From Muscardinus avellanarius (Eukaryota > Chordata > Mammalia > Rodentia > Gliridae), in contig OY726560.1 of assembly GCA_963383645.1 (NCBI GenBank), forward strand, positions 82,069,593-82,133,592: a stretch of DNA of 64,000 nt, given 5' to 3'. A model generated the notes under the pieces. It had not been told where the DNA came from. It saw only the letters and a program-made list of their open reading frames with translations, and ran no database searches. Of this stretch, positions 34,870-46,829 are shown piece by piece; position 1 is the first letter of the stretch, and each line of letters begins with the position of its first letter. Made by a program: the position numbers and the translations under genes.

Positions 34870-34958
34870 AAGTGGGGCTGAAGATGTAGCTTAGTGGCCA
34901 AGTGCCTACTTAGCATTCTCAAGGCCCTGGGTTTGGTCTCTAGCACTACACACACATT
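34870..34958 (+). mobile_element. Free-standing ID element
   Basis: ID unit without a B1 part: gggctgaagatgtagcttag, then gccctgggtttggtctctag. This is the longer monomeric ID form with the central cttagcattctcaaggccc segment missing from the dimeric SINEs. Imperfect 10-bp TSD aaagattcaa (34,860-34,869) and aaagactcaa (34,959-34,968). Confidence 0.85.
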
Positions 34959-35052
34959 AAAGACTCAATAACTATGACTTGAATTGTCACATTTAAAATC
35001 ATAGTAGTAAATTGTTTGAAGATTAAAATAAAAACATCTCTTGAAATAATTT

Positions 35053-35255
35053 ATTTTATTTTTTGTGGTAGTATTGGGGATTGAACCCAGAAACATTCTC
35101 CCTCTGAGCTATTCTAAAAATTTTTTTTTGAAACAGGACCTCACTAAGTTGCAAAGTTTCTTGCTATAAATTGCTGAGGCTGGCTGCAAGCCTGTGATCC
35201 TCCTGTTTCAAACCACCAAGTACTGTGATTACAGATGTGGGCCACCACAGCTGGA
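35053..35255 (-). mobile_element. B1-dID SINE with 14-bp TSD
   Basis: Reverse ID part ggattgaacccagaaacatt, a linker with a T run, and a B1 part ending gccaccacagctgga. Direct repeat tcttgaaataattt at 35,039-35,052 and 35,256-35,269. Confidence 0.93.
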
Positions 35256-35269
35256 TCTTGAAATAATTT

Positions 35270-36797
35270 CTGAATTAGTAACAGAATCTGAAAAGAGTTA
35301 CAAATCTAAGAATGTGTAAAGATAAGGACAAAAATGCTACTGACTTCCCCTATGCATATACGAAGAGGAATTCAATCTTCTTTCCTGTCATTAAGAGCCT
35401 TAGGTGCAATCAATGGACTATATACTTTCTAATCTGTGCCCAGAGCTAAAAGAAATGTCAATAGAAACTGTGCTGGAAGATCAAGGGAAATGAGTTTATC
35501 AATGTGTTTATCCTTCCTGGGAATACACTCTCATCAAAAGTATACTCTAAACCAACATGTTTTGTCGATTCCCCAGGACCTTGAATTTGTCTGCATGTCT
35601 AATATCATGCACTCACAGCCTGGATTTCCTTTCTTCAAGTGGATTTTCATAGAAACAAGAAAACCCTGAGGCCTATCTTTGAGTGGCAGAGGAAATATTT
35701 GGTCTGTCTGCACCATGGTTTGATCTCTGTCTCCATTCTCAGAAGGGTATCAGAGATGGGCACTTAACATTTAATTAAGATGTGGCATCAAAATAAGCCT
35801 TTCAAAGAGGGGAGAAAGCTGTTCTTAATCCAAACATGCTTGTGCTGAAACTCATGAAATGTTATCAAGGTGTTTAACGTTCAGTAAAGCATGAACATGT
35901 GAGAGACTCTACTTCACCCACATCGATTTTGTTTTTACTCTTACAGTGGACACACATCCATGAAAACGGTTATCTTAGAAACAGAGATACTAATTTCTTC
36001 CTGTTCTTTTCTCTGGTTGGCTGAAGTATTGATATATATGCTCTTGGAACATACACAAATTATGAAATAGTCTTTGAACATTTCCTCCTATTAAAGGTCT
36101 GATCTTTTGAGAAATAACTCCCTTATTTTTTGCCTTAAGGGGAGAAACTAGAAGGTGAAGCACTTGATAATGTTGATTCTCTGATGTTTGCTCCAATAAA
36201 AATTTTTCTGTAACACATGTGGTCTAAGAATTGCTTGCAAGTAGTTACAAATAATCTATCTCCCTTCAGAACTAAGAGACCTTTGGAAGGCCATGTGGAT
36301 GCCACAGTCTGTGAGGCAATTAAGGTCAACTCTCCTGTGGTCCTGGAATCATGGTCATTCTCAGCCATGGAAACACAAACAGGTCAACCCAATGTGAACC
36401 TAGGCACTCCTAAGGAAGCTGCAGAAGAATGCTGGTGAGATGAAATACATCTCCTGAAATAGGAGCTGTGGACTAGAGTGTTTCCGCCTTTCAGTCCCAA
36501 AGATTTCAATTCACATTGAGAGAGCAGACACCAGACTTCAGGCGTCAGCGTATAGTAACATTGCAACATTTCAACCTCACACTTCAGAGCTGAGTAACTG
36601 AGACTTGTAACCAGGAAGTCATTTGTGCAGATAATAATCTAGTTAAAGATGAGCTTAATTGCGTTCTGTGTCTCAGTTCAAAACATGTTATGATATATTG
36701 TTATCTGATAACTAAATTTATAGAAAAACTAATCAATTTACTTTCTGTTCATTATTTAGCCAATTATCTTGGTGTTTTCAGCCTCACATAACATCAG

Positions 36798-36800
<3 letters not shown>
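35270..36800. other. Unassigned sequence
   Basis: 1.5 kb with chance-like frames on both strands (35,436-35,669, 35,990-36,196, 36,135-36,368, 36,217-36,438). No repeat or gene recognised. Confidence 0.4.

Positions 36801-36803
<3 letters not shown>

Positions 36804-36846
<43 letters not shown>
36804..36846. repeat. (GT)n microsatellite
   Basis: About 21 GT units, immediately 5' of a reverse SINE fragment. Probably grown at the SINE tail. Confidence 0.95.
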
Positions 36847-36847
<1 letters not shown>

Positions 36848-36932
36848 GCTAGGAACTGAAGCTAAGTGTATTCTACCTCCAAGGTATATTTCCGACCCTT
36901 TTAATTTTGAGGCAGGGTCTCACAAAGTTGTT
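36847..36932 (-). mobile_element. B1-dID SINE fragment, B1 part missing
   Basis: Reverse ID part (ggaactgaagctaagtgtat, tctacctccaaggtatattt) and a gaggcagggtctcac linker. It stops abruptly where L1 ORF1 sequence begins. Confidence 0.7.
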
Positions 36933-36935
36933 GAG

Positions 36936-37304
36936 ACCAATGTGGAAGCCAAGCAGAGAATCTTAAAGGCAACAAAAACAAAGGGCCAAGTGACATTCAG
37001 AGGCAAAACAATTAGAATCACTCCAGACTTCCCAAACCAAGTCATGAGTGCCAGAAGGGCTTGGAGTAACATATTCCAAACTCTGAAAGAAAACAACTTC
37101 CAGCCAAAAATTTCCTACCCAGCAAAACTTTCTATCAAATTAGATGGAGAAATAAGAAGCTTCCATGACAAACAGAAACCGAAGGAATTTATGTCTTCAA
37201 AACCAGCACTAGAGAAAATACTCAAAGAGATTAACTACAAAGAAGAAATAGGTAACACACACCAGAACCAGAGAAACAAGAGTTTCCATCCAACAGACAA
37301 CTAA
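36936..37304 (+). pseudogene. L1 ORF1 C-terminal fragment
   Basis: Open translation with the L1 ORF1p C-terminal domain order: GQVTFRGKTIRITPDF, ARRAWSNIFQTLKENNFQP, ISYPAKLSI, GEIRSFHDKQ, then KPALEKILKEI, ending at a stop at 37,302-37,304. ORF1p is the L1 RNA-binding chaperone. Only about the last 100 residues are present, fused by chance in frame to the (GT)n and SINE fragment upstream. No N-terminal coiled coil or RRM start. Confidence 0.85.
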
Positions 37305-37439
37305 GACTGGTTATCTGTGGAGATTCATTATTTATGTTAGTCTTTTACCTATCTCTAAATGGTATTGTTTGCCTTTATTGTTGTTAATTTTTAGGATTTC
37401 TAGTTGGAATATTAATATACCTTCAGATATAGCATTTGG

Positions 37440-38005
37440 AAATATTTTATCCCATTCTATTAGTAACTGTTAACTCTGTTTACATTGTCTTTGGATATAC
37501 ATTTTTTTTTTATTTTTTTAGGGAGTTTGTATATTCTTCTGTTGCCTGTGCCATTGAAATCATATCCAAGAAATCACTGCCAATTTCAATGTTGTGAGGT
37601 TTTATGACCCAGATTTTCTCCTAAAAGTTTATAGTCTTAAGATTTATATTTAGGTCTTTTATCTATTTTGAGTTAATATTTGTATATGGGATTAGGTAAG
37701 GGTCCAACTTTATTCTTTTCCATGTAATTATTATGTTTCAACAATGTTTAGTTAAAAGATTATTATTTCCACCACCAGATGTTCGTGGAAACCTTGTCAA
37801 AAATAACTTGACAATATAGGGAAGAATTTAGCTCTAGGCTTTTATTTAACTCCAATGGTTTATATATCTGCCTTTAGAATAGTACTACACTGTTTCAATT
37901 ATTGTAGCTTTATATGGTTTGAAATCAGAAAATATATATCTTCTAGCTTTGTTCTATTTCAAGATCGTTTTGGGTATCTAGAGTCCATATTCTATATTAG
38001 GATAG
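37440..38005 (-). mobile_element. L1 LINE ORF2 fragment, antisense, old
   Basis: Antisense ORF2 text: gttgcctgtgccattgaaat, aggtcttttatctattttga, gagttaatatttgtatatgg, attattgtagctttatatgg and ctagctttgttctatttcaa. The same features occur in antisense L1 across mammals. Frame lost. Confidence 0.8.
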
Positions 38006-38202
38006 AGTTTTTTTCTGAAAAATAAATAGATAAATATATGATAGTTTCACCTAAAAAATAGAAAAAAAGTATTATCTGGTAAGAAAGAAAGTAAAAAGAA
38101 ATATTGAAATGTTATCTTTAAGTCATTAAAAGCTTGGTATCAGACAAATGAAAATGTTATGTGAGATTATCATTTTTAATTTTGGATAAATTGCTATAAT
38201 AC

Positions 38203-38365
38203 TAGATGTCAACCACTAAGCCAAGCATGGGAGGGAGGGATGGGGAGAGAATGGGGTGGGGTTTGGGTGGGGGCTGACTGGGCGATGTGTGCATGTATGT
38301 CTACAAAAGTTTGTATCCCACTATGATGTATGAATACAGTGCACCAATAAAAAACTTAAAAAAAT
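38203..38365 (+). mobile_element. L1 LINE 3' terminal module
   Basis: gtcaaccactaagccaagca, the G-rich block at 38,230-38,275, then gcgatgtgtgcatgtatgtc and gtgcaccaataaaaaactta. A clean copy of the local L1 end. Confidence 0.85.
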
Positions 38366-38439
38366 AAAGTATGAGTATAATTTTTCTAACAAAATAAGTC
38401 TTTTTTCTTACTGTAACTTTCTAGTTGATGACAAGTAAT

Positions 38440-38458
38440 GTGAATTCAGTGCACCAAT

Positions 38459-38512
<54 letters not shown>
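38440..38512. repeat. (TA)n microsatellite after a second L1-like end
   Basis: About 25 TA units starting directly after cagtgcaccaataaaat, which repeats the last bases of the L1 end about 100 bp upstream. Confidence 0.9.
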
Positions 38513-38513
<1 letters not shown>

Positions 38514-38548
38514 TCATATTTTGACCCAGTAATTACACTTCTGGGAAT

Positions 38549-38768
38549 TAGTTTTTTATTTTTTATTTTTAATTTTTATTTTTTTGGTGGTACTGGGGTT
38601 CCTGGAAGCCTTTCTACCTCTGGGCTACACTCCCAGACCTATTTTTTATACTTTTTAAATTTGGAAACAGGGTCTCTTAAGCCAGCGCGGCTGGCTTCGA
38701 ACCTGCGCGATCCTCCTGTCTCTGCCTCCTAAACCCGGGGATTACAAGCATGTGCCACCACACCCGGC
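38549..38768 (-). mobile_element. B1-dID SINE, young subfamily
   Basis: Reverse dimer: ggtactggggttcctggaag, tttggaaacagggtctctta, agccagcgcggctggcttcg, ending accacacccggc. Direct repeats around cttctgggaatt (38,536-38,547 and 38,774-38,785). The left copy has an extra AC just before it. Confidence 0.9.
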
Positions 38769-38789
38769 ATTACTTCTGGGAATTTGAAG

Positions 38790-40690
38790 AAATAAAAATA
38801 TCTGAAAATTATTCACAAATTCTTCATTGTATTTTGACAGTAAAAACAAGTGGTGATATTGTGATTAATTAACTAATTAGAATATTAATAAGGAATTAAA
38901 TTCCCTCTTTGAGGAACTGTTTAATGATGTGAGAAAATCCCCATGAAAATATTTAAATGAAAACAATATGTATGTCATTTACATCTTGATTCTAATGGCA
39001 TCTATGGATCTATGTTTTTTCTTAATATTCTAACAAATTGACACAAAAATGCTAATAGCGAGTGAAGGGCCCAGAGCAATTTCAATTTTTTCCTTGTAAA
39101 TAAAAAAATGTCTTAATAAATATGTTTTTGTACCTATGAAAAATAATGTATAAATGTTTTTAAAGTATACTCTAAATTAGAATGATCTATTTTTTGTCAT
39201 ATAGCTTGTATTTGTGCCAGTAATACAGCATAATACTTGGATGTTGATGTGTGGCTGATTTACTGATCATTTTATAGTCATATCATGTAGGAGACAATGA
39301 GGAGAGACAGATGTTTGTGGCGCAATTGACAGCATGTCTCTTGCTTCAGCTGAAATTGATGACAGAAATTCACCTCGGATTCTTGCTCTTCCACAGCCTC
39401 CGCATTTTTTTTTTCTTTTTTCATTTTTAGATCTGGTGTTAGATCAGATAATCATTAAGGTCAGATAATGCCTTGTAACCTTTACCATGGAGGCAAAAAA
39501 AGAGAGAAGTTACAGATATATGATAGAAGCACTATTTTTGTTCTTATATATTCATATGTTACTAATATTGCCCTAACTACCTGGAGTTAGTTTGGGGTAT
39601 TACCTCTAGCTCGAGAGATGGTAGACAAAAGACAATTTTTGCGGAGGAAAAAGTAGTAGTAATGCATTGCTATTCTTGAACTTTCTTTAAATACTGAATG
39701 CAAGTTTAGTAATTATTATAATTAAAGATGTATTTCCAACCAAGCATACCTTGGCTAAATCAATTGTTCCTTGGAGAGCTGAGATGGAATGAGGAAGGGA
39801 GAAGTCAGTAATCTCACCTACTAATGTAAATGTAGATAAATGCATGCATCCACTCTCTACTTAGCTTTCAGATCCTTCATTCTTTCAAACACTAGCACCC
39901 AGCATTCTGGAGATGCCTTCGAGAAACATGCTATTGTCTTCCCATGGAATTCACTGGAGTATGAAAACACATCAATGTTTATAATGTGTCATGAGCATTT
40001 CATCAAAGATACTTTAAAGGGCTGTTCAAATCCAAAAGAAAAAAAACATTTAATTGTCTGAGAACACCTGGACTAGGTTTCCAAGGGTAAGATAAAGTTG
40101 GCTGAGCAAAAAATGGAAAGCAGGACACAGTGCATTCAAAGCAAAGAGCATATTGAGCATAGATAGGACTCAGAAGAATCAGGTGTCTGGCATGCTGGTA
40201 GAGTAGTAACCATGATGGTGCAGCTTGGATTATAGGGTTGCTGGCAGGGGTAGGCTAGTTGGTTAAGATAGTTAAAGACTTATGCATTACTTGCTTAGTA
40301 TAAATGACAGCTTTGTAATGTGCATTCCACGACTGTTGGATGCTTAAATTATATATTATCTACATAGTCTGCAATAGCTACATCTAACCCTCTATTAACA
40401 ACTTTCTTCCTCCTACTTCCTTCTTTAGCAACCCCTACAGTACACTAAAATATACCAGCATCAGACTGCAAGGAATCTGCTATGTTTTACTTATAAGCAC
40501 AGACATGAATGTAAACTAAAGCAAAACAAAATGAGAAAAAAAAATGGCAGTGTAACATGGTTACAGTTAGTTAGGAATTTTTTATCTTTAAACTATTGCT
40601 CTGATTAGTTTCCAAATTCAGTTATAAAGACCAATGACAATTTTAATAAGTTACTCATGAGGTGGTATTTATATAATCATAGAGCTAAAA
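38790..40690. other. Unassigned AT-rich sequence
   Basis: About 1.9 kb, AT-rich, with no recognised repeat or gene. The frame 39,840-40,061 has no motif. Confidence 0.4.
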
Positions 40691-40699
40691 TGCATAATC

Positions 40700-40855
40700 A
40701 AGGTAATATTGTTCCATGGTTTATGGATGAAAACACTGAGACTTTAGGCAGACTAGTACAAGACTATATAGCCAGGAATAGGAGGGCCAGCATGTGGATC
40801 TAAAACTTTTGAGTTTGGAGATCATGTTCTTCCTACTGCACCTTTGGAAGAAAAA
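40700..40855 (-). mobile_element. MIR SINE fragment
   Basis: atggatgaaaacactgagac, then gactatatagccaggaatag, then ggatctaaaacttttgagt fit the antisense MIR order (gatgaggaaactgag, cacagctagtaag, ggattcgaaccc). Confidence 0.6.
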
Positions 40856-42390
40856 CAGTTCTAAATTAAATAACAAGTCATCTGTTTTTAATTTGCATGA
40901 ACTGATAATCAACAAATAGCCAAGGTACACGGTATGGATTTGAATAACCAAGTCTTCCCAGACCCAACTCCACATGCTGCTTCAAAAAGGTGCTCAGGAA
41001 TCACATCTTCAGATGGCACTTGCTTCTGCCCTAAGTAGAAAAGAAGTAGTTTCAAATACAAGAGTTAGTTCTTTCCTAATCCCAGATGGCTGACTGCTGT
41101 CTGGCTGTGGGTTCAGCCTGCTATAAATACTCCAAAGGGTAGAACTTCTGGCACCTTCTGAAATGCTCCTCTGAGCCGACAATCATTCTGAGAAAGAATT
41201 ATTCTGTTAGTTATTAAAAATGATCCCCATATTGGTGAGAACCCCCGATGAGCATTATGTAAGGTCTAAATTTAATCCTTTTCTCAAATCCAAAGGCTGC
41301 CAGGACCCCATCCAGGCCCTTTCCTTTCCTGTCCTTTCTTTTCCTCTCTCACTGTGTGCTAAGCCTCTGGAACCCTTCATCTCCATTCTCCTGCCCCACT
41401 TGCCTCTGCATTTTCTTTCTCTCCTCCATATACTTAAGACAGCTCTTCCTCACAGCATCATGGTTTCCTTTCACCCTGGGACCTAAAGAAAGGGAGTCCA
41501 ACTGAAAGGGAGAACCAGTCAACTGAGGAAACTAGTAGAAACAACTAGTTAGATGAACAGGTGAGCACTTAGGACACATGGGTGGGTTCACGCACAGCAT
41601 GAGGACACTGTGGGGACTGGAGTGATTGAGACTCTGCATGTAAATGCTGCCTGCCCATGCCAATCTGTGCTGCTTGTTATCCAGGGAAATTCATTATGAG
41701 CGTGTTTCTAGGCAAAAAATAAATAGGACTAACCTTAGAGGTCGTAGAAGAAGAAGGAGGAAAAGGAAGAGGAGGAGAGAATGGGCCAAGGCGGAGAAAA
41801 AAAAGGAAGGAAGGAGAAAGAAGAAATAGGAAAGGAGAGGAGAGAAAGTGTTAATATATTTCCTGAGCAATGTTTCGTGAGTGTTATATAATTAAACCAT
41901 GAGTAGATCTGGAATATTTGTACAAGAGTCATTCTTAAGAAGTTGACAGTTACTAGCAGAAAAGCCACAAGTCACCTGAAAGGTGCTGAGGATACTTTCA
42001 TTGGGACAGGGCCAGCTCTAACACACAAATCTGCCATAAGCTTTGAAGTATCTAAACAAAATTTTAATTTTCACCTAAGTTCATTGGCCACTCCCTGAGA
42101 CTTGTTTTGTGTGTTAATTGTGAAAGGAAATAGAAAAAGGGAAGAAAAACCTGTTTCAAAGATGAGTAATAAATTATAGTCCTACAGATGATTATATCAG
42201 AAAAGTTTAAAGATGATTTGTTAGAGAGAATACTACATATCAGAATGCAAATATTTTAAACTTTGTCATGTATTTTATAGTATTTAACCTGTGATTTAGC
42301 AATGAGTTAAAAGAGAAAGGTGCATGCCCCATTCCAGTTCTGAAGATGAAATACAGCCCTCTTCTAGGAAATGTCTAATCAATTTCTAGC
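40856..42390. other. Unassigned sequence with a polypurine tract
   Basis: No gene recognised. 41,740-41,850 is almost pure purine on the plus strand. It makes the arginine/lysine-rich frame ending at 41,829 an artefact of composition. Confidence 0.45.
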
Positions 42391-42412
42391 TAATATAAGC
42401 TATGGCAATTCT

Positions 42413-42624
42413 CTTCTTTTCTCTTCTCTTCTCATACTGGGAATTGAGCCCAGGGATGTTCTACTTCTGAGCTATACCCTAGCACTTTTTATTTTTTATT
42501 TTGAAGCAGGGTCTTGCTAAATTACTGAGGGTCTCACTAAGTTGCTGAGGCTGGTCTCAATCCTGAGATACCTGTCTCAGCCTCCCAAGTACTAGATTAC
42601 AGGCATGCACCACCATACCTGGCC
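42413..42624 (-). mobile_element. B1-dID SINE with 16-bp TSD
   Basis: Tail of TTCTC units, a reverse ID part gggaattgagcccagggatg, a linker, and a B1 part ending accaccatacctggcc. Perfect direct repeat aagctatggcaattct at 42,397-42,412 and 42,625-42,640. Confidence 0.93.
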
Positions 42625-42640
42625 AAGCTATGGCAATTCT

Positions 42641-44030
42641 TAAGAAAAGAAAGATATGTTTCTCTTTTAAAGTTCAAGCATCACAACTCTAGAATTTATG
42701 AAAACATTTGAGCATTCAGTATCATGCATCCATGCACTAATGTGGGCACATGTGCTTGTCACTCAGCCCCAGCTCTTTGATTGACAGATTTGAGTAATGA
42801 AGAAGGAAAAGGGAACGAGACCAATGGGAGGCTCAGCCATGCCCCACTCCCACTCAGCCCTGAGTCTGTCCTCCAGATTAGGAGATACCCAGGATCCTCA
42901 ATGGACAAAGCTCTCTGCCCACATACACAGTGGCCTTGGTTGTCTCCTGTATGTCATTTGTTACACCTTATTCTTTGGGAATAATCATATTTGAGATAAT
43001 AAATGGTAAATATACAAAACAAGATCATAGGATCGAAGCTTCAAAGATGTGAGATTTTATTCCTCACTTGTTCCTAGTAACTAGTTGACCTGCTATCACA
43101 TTCATCTGTTCAGAGCTTCTCCCAGACCTAGGTGGGTATCAATACTCTACTAGACACTCAAATTCAAGTCCATTATATGAGATGAAACAGGGATAAATGC
43201 CACTAAGCCTTTGGCTTCCTCTAAGCAGGAGTCCATAGCATGGGCGAGGCCCCTGTTCTGAGTCTCATCCTCCTGGGCTTAACAGAGCCACAGTCTCTGC
43301 CCCGGAAATATGGCAGATGATTTAGCTTGTCATGTGAGAGTATGGAGAATATGAACATTAGAATCTGTATCATGAGGTTCAGGACAAAATAGGATGTTTC
43401 TCATAATACAAAGACATAATTGCTGAAAAATGTTATTAGCTGCATGTCTTTAAAAATAGGAGAGATTTCCCTCTCTTTGCTGTGATTTTAGCATTATCAA
43501 CTCATTCTTGAGGCTCGTTGAGCCAACTACTCATCCAGGGCCTTCTCAGTCTCTTGTGATGGTTGTAGCATTTGATAGCTCACTTTATTCTGCTTTTTTA
43601 TGAACATTGATTTTTCCAAACAAAGCTGCCATCTCTTTTGTTTACATCAAAGGAGATGTTAATTGAAGCTTGGGTCTCTTATATAACTGCTTCTACACAT
43701 CTTGGGATACATACACTGAAAAACAGAAGCTTGACTTTGAAGATCTCCTCAATGTATTTAATGACAAGTACAAATGTATTTAATTCTGTAACCTATTAAA
43801 TCACATTGCCCTTGATTTTAATACAGTGTCCAAGTTACTTTCAAAAACAGCATTTCCTCACATTGGATTTGTGTGGCTAGCCCCTCAGTAAAAATGCTAT
43901 TAACTAGGTCAGAGAATCTGTTGCTATATCCCTTTCTCCAAAAGGGAGCAGCCAGAGGGCAGTCCTACAGGGGACAGCAGAGGCGCTGGCCTCTTGCTTG
44001 CTCAGTGTCAGCTCTGACTTCCTTTTTAAA
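42641..44030. other. Unassigned sequence
   Basis: No feature recognised. Frames 42,781-42,984 and 42,797-42,994 overlap in different frames and have no motif. Confidence 0.4.
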
Positions 44031-44031
44031 A

Positions 44032-44465
44032 AAATTTTTATTGGTACATTTTATTCACACATCTTAATGGGGTACAAAATGGTTAGAGGCACACCTCACT
44101 TCTTTAGCCCTTCCCCAATCCCCACTCCACTCCCTCCCCCTTTCCCTCTTCTCATGTTTGGCTTTGTGATATGCTTTGATATATTTATGAATGTACATCA
44201 CGTACATTAGGAAATTCCCCTCTTCCCCTTCCCATCCCTCTTAGTTATGTTGCCTTATTTGCTAACCTTGTTTCTCCTTCCTTGTTTAGAGTTCCTCCTA
44301 TTACCCTTTTTCTCTCTAGTTTCCACATATTAAAAGAGTATCTTATTTCTTACTTTCTGTGACTGACTAACCTCATTTAGCATAATATTCTCCAGTTCCC
44401 CGGAAATGATGTAATTTTGTTCTTCCTTATGGCTGAGTCAAACTCCATTGTATACATATCCCTTA
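44032..44465 (-). mobile_element. L1 LINE 3' UTR and ORF2 end
   Basis: Antisense: ttattggtacattttattca, acatcttaatggggtacaaa, a C/T-rich block, ctcatgtttggctttgtgat, then catttagcataatattctcc and gctgagtcaaactccattgt. One of the more complete local L1 3' UTRs. Confidence 0.82.
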
Positions 44466-44654
44466 TTCCCATTATCCTTACCCTATTTCATCTTGAAATA
44501 GTTCACCTTACAAATGAGAAGTAAGGACTTAATGCATCAGGTTCTGGATCACAGGAGAAGCAGAAACAGAAGCAGAAGTTGTCATTTAAAATACTCAGGT
44601 CCTTGACCCGAACAGAAAAGCAAAAATTATTTCATGCTCTTTTAAAAGACTAAG

Positions 44655-44900
44655 AGAGTGAGCATGGTGGAACAAGCCGATAGTTCTACTACGAGGCTGA
44701 GAAAGGAAGATCACAGGTTTGAGGCCAGCCTCAGCAACTTAAGAGACCCTGTTACAAAATAAAAAACAAAACGGGCTGGAGGCAGAATTCTTCTGAGTTC
44801 AATATCCATCATCACATACACAAAATTTGAAATTACAAAAGGGATAGGGATGTAATTCAGATGTATAATCCCCCTCACTGTTGTCTCCAGTACAAAAATG
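44655..44900 (+). mobile_element. B1-dID SINE, rearranged, with a second ID-like piece
   Basis: B1 part (gtttgaggccagcctcagca) and a shortened ID part ending near 44,815. A second ID-like segment (ggatagggatgtaattcaga) follows to 44,893. Either a duplicated ID unit or two overlapping insertions. Confidence 0.65.
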
Positions 44901-46115
44901 CAAAACATATATTTTTCTCTGGCTCCATGCTATTCAATATAGTGGTCACTAGCAACACATGGCTATTTATGTTAAAATTAATTAAACTAAAAAATATAGT
45001 TTTTCAATCCCATTTGTCACATTTTATGGGTGCAAATAGAGATGTTGGAGAATACAATACAAATCTTCAACTATTCCCTTATCACAAGTTTTGTGCCAGA
45101 AAACTCTATTCTAGAAAACATGGTACCCTTGTAACCCAGTAGTATTTGTCATATTGGAAGCTAATTTTATCTGGTATTAACACATGCTATTAAGACACTT
45201 TCATAAAGCTTCTTTCTTTCTTTTTAAAAAATCTTCTTGAAGCCCCTATTTTTCATTCTCAATTGAAAGAGGCCCTTTCTGTCCAACTAAATTCTCTGCT
45301 AAGTTTATGGCAACTGGTTAGTAGGGTCCTGGGAAGTTTTAGCTTTTGTTTGGGAATTTCACTATTGTATTTTGAGTGAGTAAAAAATACGTTTCCCAGA
45401 ACTCTGAGAGCACTAGTAGTCAAGTTACTTTACAAATCTTAAAAGGTGTAACAATAACAGTGCAGCCTTAGATCACATTTCCTGCTCTGTGGCGACTCAG
45501 GTGACATGTCATTGCATAGTTCACATTTCCAAAGCATCAGCTCTACTTCCCAGTGATATTACACCCAAGATAATATCCACATTACCATGAGTCTAACACA
45601 TTCTTTATAAATCTAGGCAACTGGTAGTGTCTTTGTTTCACAAATAGATCTTCTAATAATGAAACTATTCAAATCTCTTCATCAGACTCTTAAGGAAGCT
45701 GGCTAGCCACATGTGCTCATTGTGTATCTATCACACACAAAATTTATAGGATAGAAAGTCAGAAACAGACAGCACTTGTTCTTAAGGACTTCATGAGGGA
45801 AATATACATTCATGAGCATACATATAACAAAGTCAGTTTCAAAATCTAGACCATTTAAATCTTAACTCGAAAACAAAAAAGTTTGAGTTAAATTATAAAT
45901 GCATCATAACTAAATAGTTGTTAAAATATTTTTATTCTTTTGATGAGCTGGAGATGCCATCTCACATTTCATATAAATCACTCAGTCAATATCAAAGCTA
46001 CTTGGCCTCTCTGCGATGCCCTAAATTATAGCAAATATTGCTGGAAGGAAAGTAAAAATGAAAACATGAGAGCAAACAATCCTGAAAGAAAAATTAAATG
46101 TATTTTTTAAAATAA
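44901..46115. other. Unassigned AT-rich sequence
   Basis: No gene or named repeat recognised in about 1.2 kb. Confidence 0.4.
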
Positions 46116-46119
46116 TTTG

Positions 46120-46345
46120 AGCCGGGCATGGTGGTGCATGCTTGTAAACCCAGCGCTTGGGAGGCTGAGACAGGAGGATCGCATAGGTTCAAAGCCAGCC
46201 TCAGCTACTTAGTGAAGCTCTCAGCAACTTAGTGAGACCCTGTTTCCAAATAAAGTATTAAAAAATAGGTCTGGGAGTGTATCCCAGAGGTAGAAAAGCC
46301 CCTGGGTTCCACTCTTACCACAAAAAATAAAAATAAAAAACAATT
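46120..46345 (+). mobile_element. B1-dID SINE, intermediate type
   Basis: agccgggcatggtggtgcat start. It keeps the long internal segment (cagctacttagtgaagctct), but its linker is tttccaaataaagtatt and its ID starts ggtctgggagtgta, both features of the young subfamily. Confidence 0.9.
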
Positions 46346-46730
46346 TAAATGTTAGCCGTGTTAGCAGTGATTTCAAATACATGTATTTTTAATATGCTTT
46401 ATTGAGCAAAAAAAGGAGAAGTCTATGTATTCTAAAGTATTGGGTGTGGCTTCCCAGACAAATCACAGTGTCAATAAGTGTTCAAGAGAAAAGTGGAGGG
46501 CAGACAGTGGCCAAGAGTATGAGTGTCCCAGCTTTCAAGGGTCACACCTACTGGAATACTGTAATTACATTTGACATATTGGAAGAAAGCAGAACACATG
46601 AGCAGGCAATTCAGGACTCCAAATTCAGGACTTCAAATACAGGCAGAACTTCTTCTTTCTGTCCCGTCTTCAAATTACATGTTTCTCAAAAGATGTGGAT
46701 TAAATGCCAAAATTAAAACATTAGGAGATT

Positions 46731-46740
46731 ACACACACAA

Positions 46741-46770
<30 letters not shown>
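46731..46770. repeat. (CA)n microsatellite
   Basis: CA units with one interruption (aaatac) near the start. Confidence 0.93.
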
Positions 46771-46773
<3 letters not shown>

Positions 46774-46829
46774 TAAAAACAAAACACCTGGCTTTTCAAA
46801 TTTTTGGAAACTTAAAAAAAAACCCTGAA

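Noticed and set aside
36807..37304. A novel 165-codon gene
   Set aside because: It is (GT)n plus a reverse SINE fragment plus an L1 ORF1 remnant in one accidental frame.
41644..41829. Arginine/lysine-rich small protein
   Set aside because: Its basic half comes entirely from a polypurine tract and it has no recognised domain.
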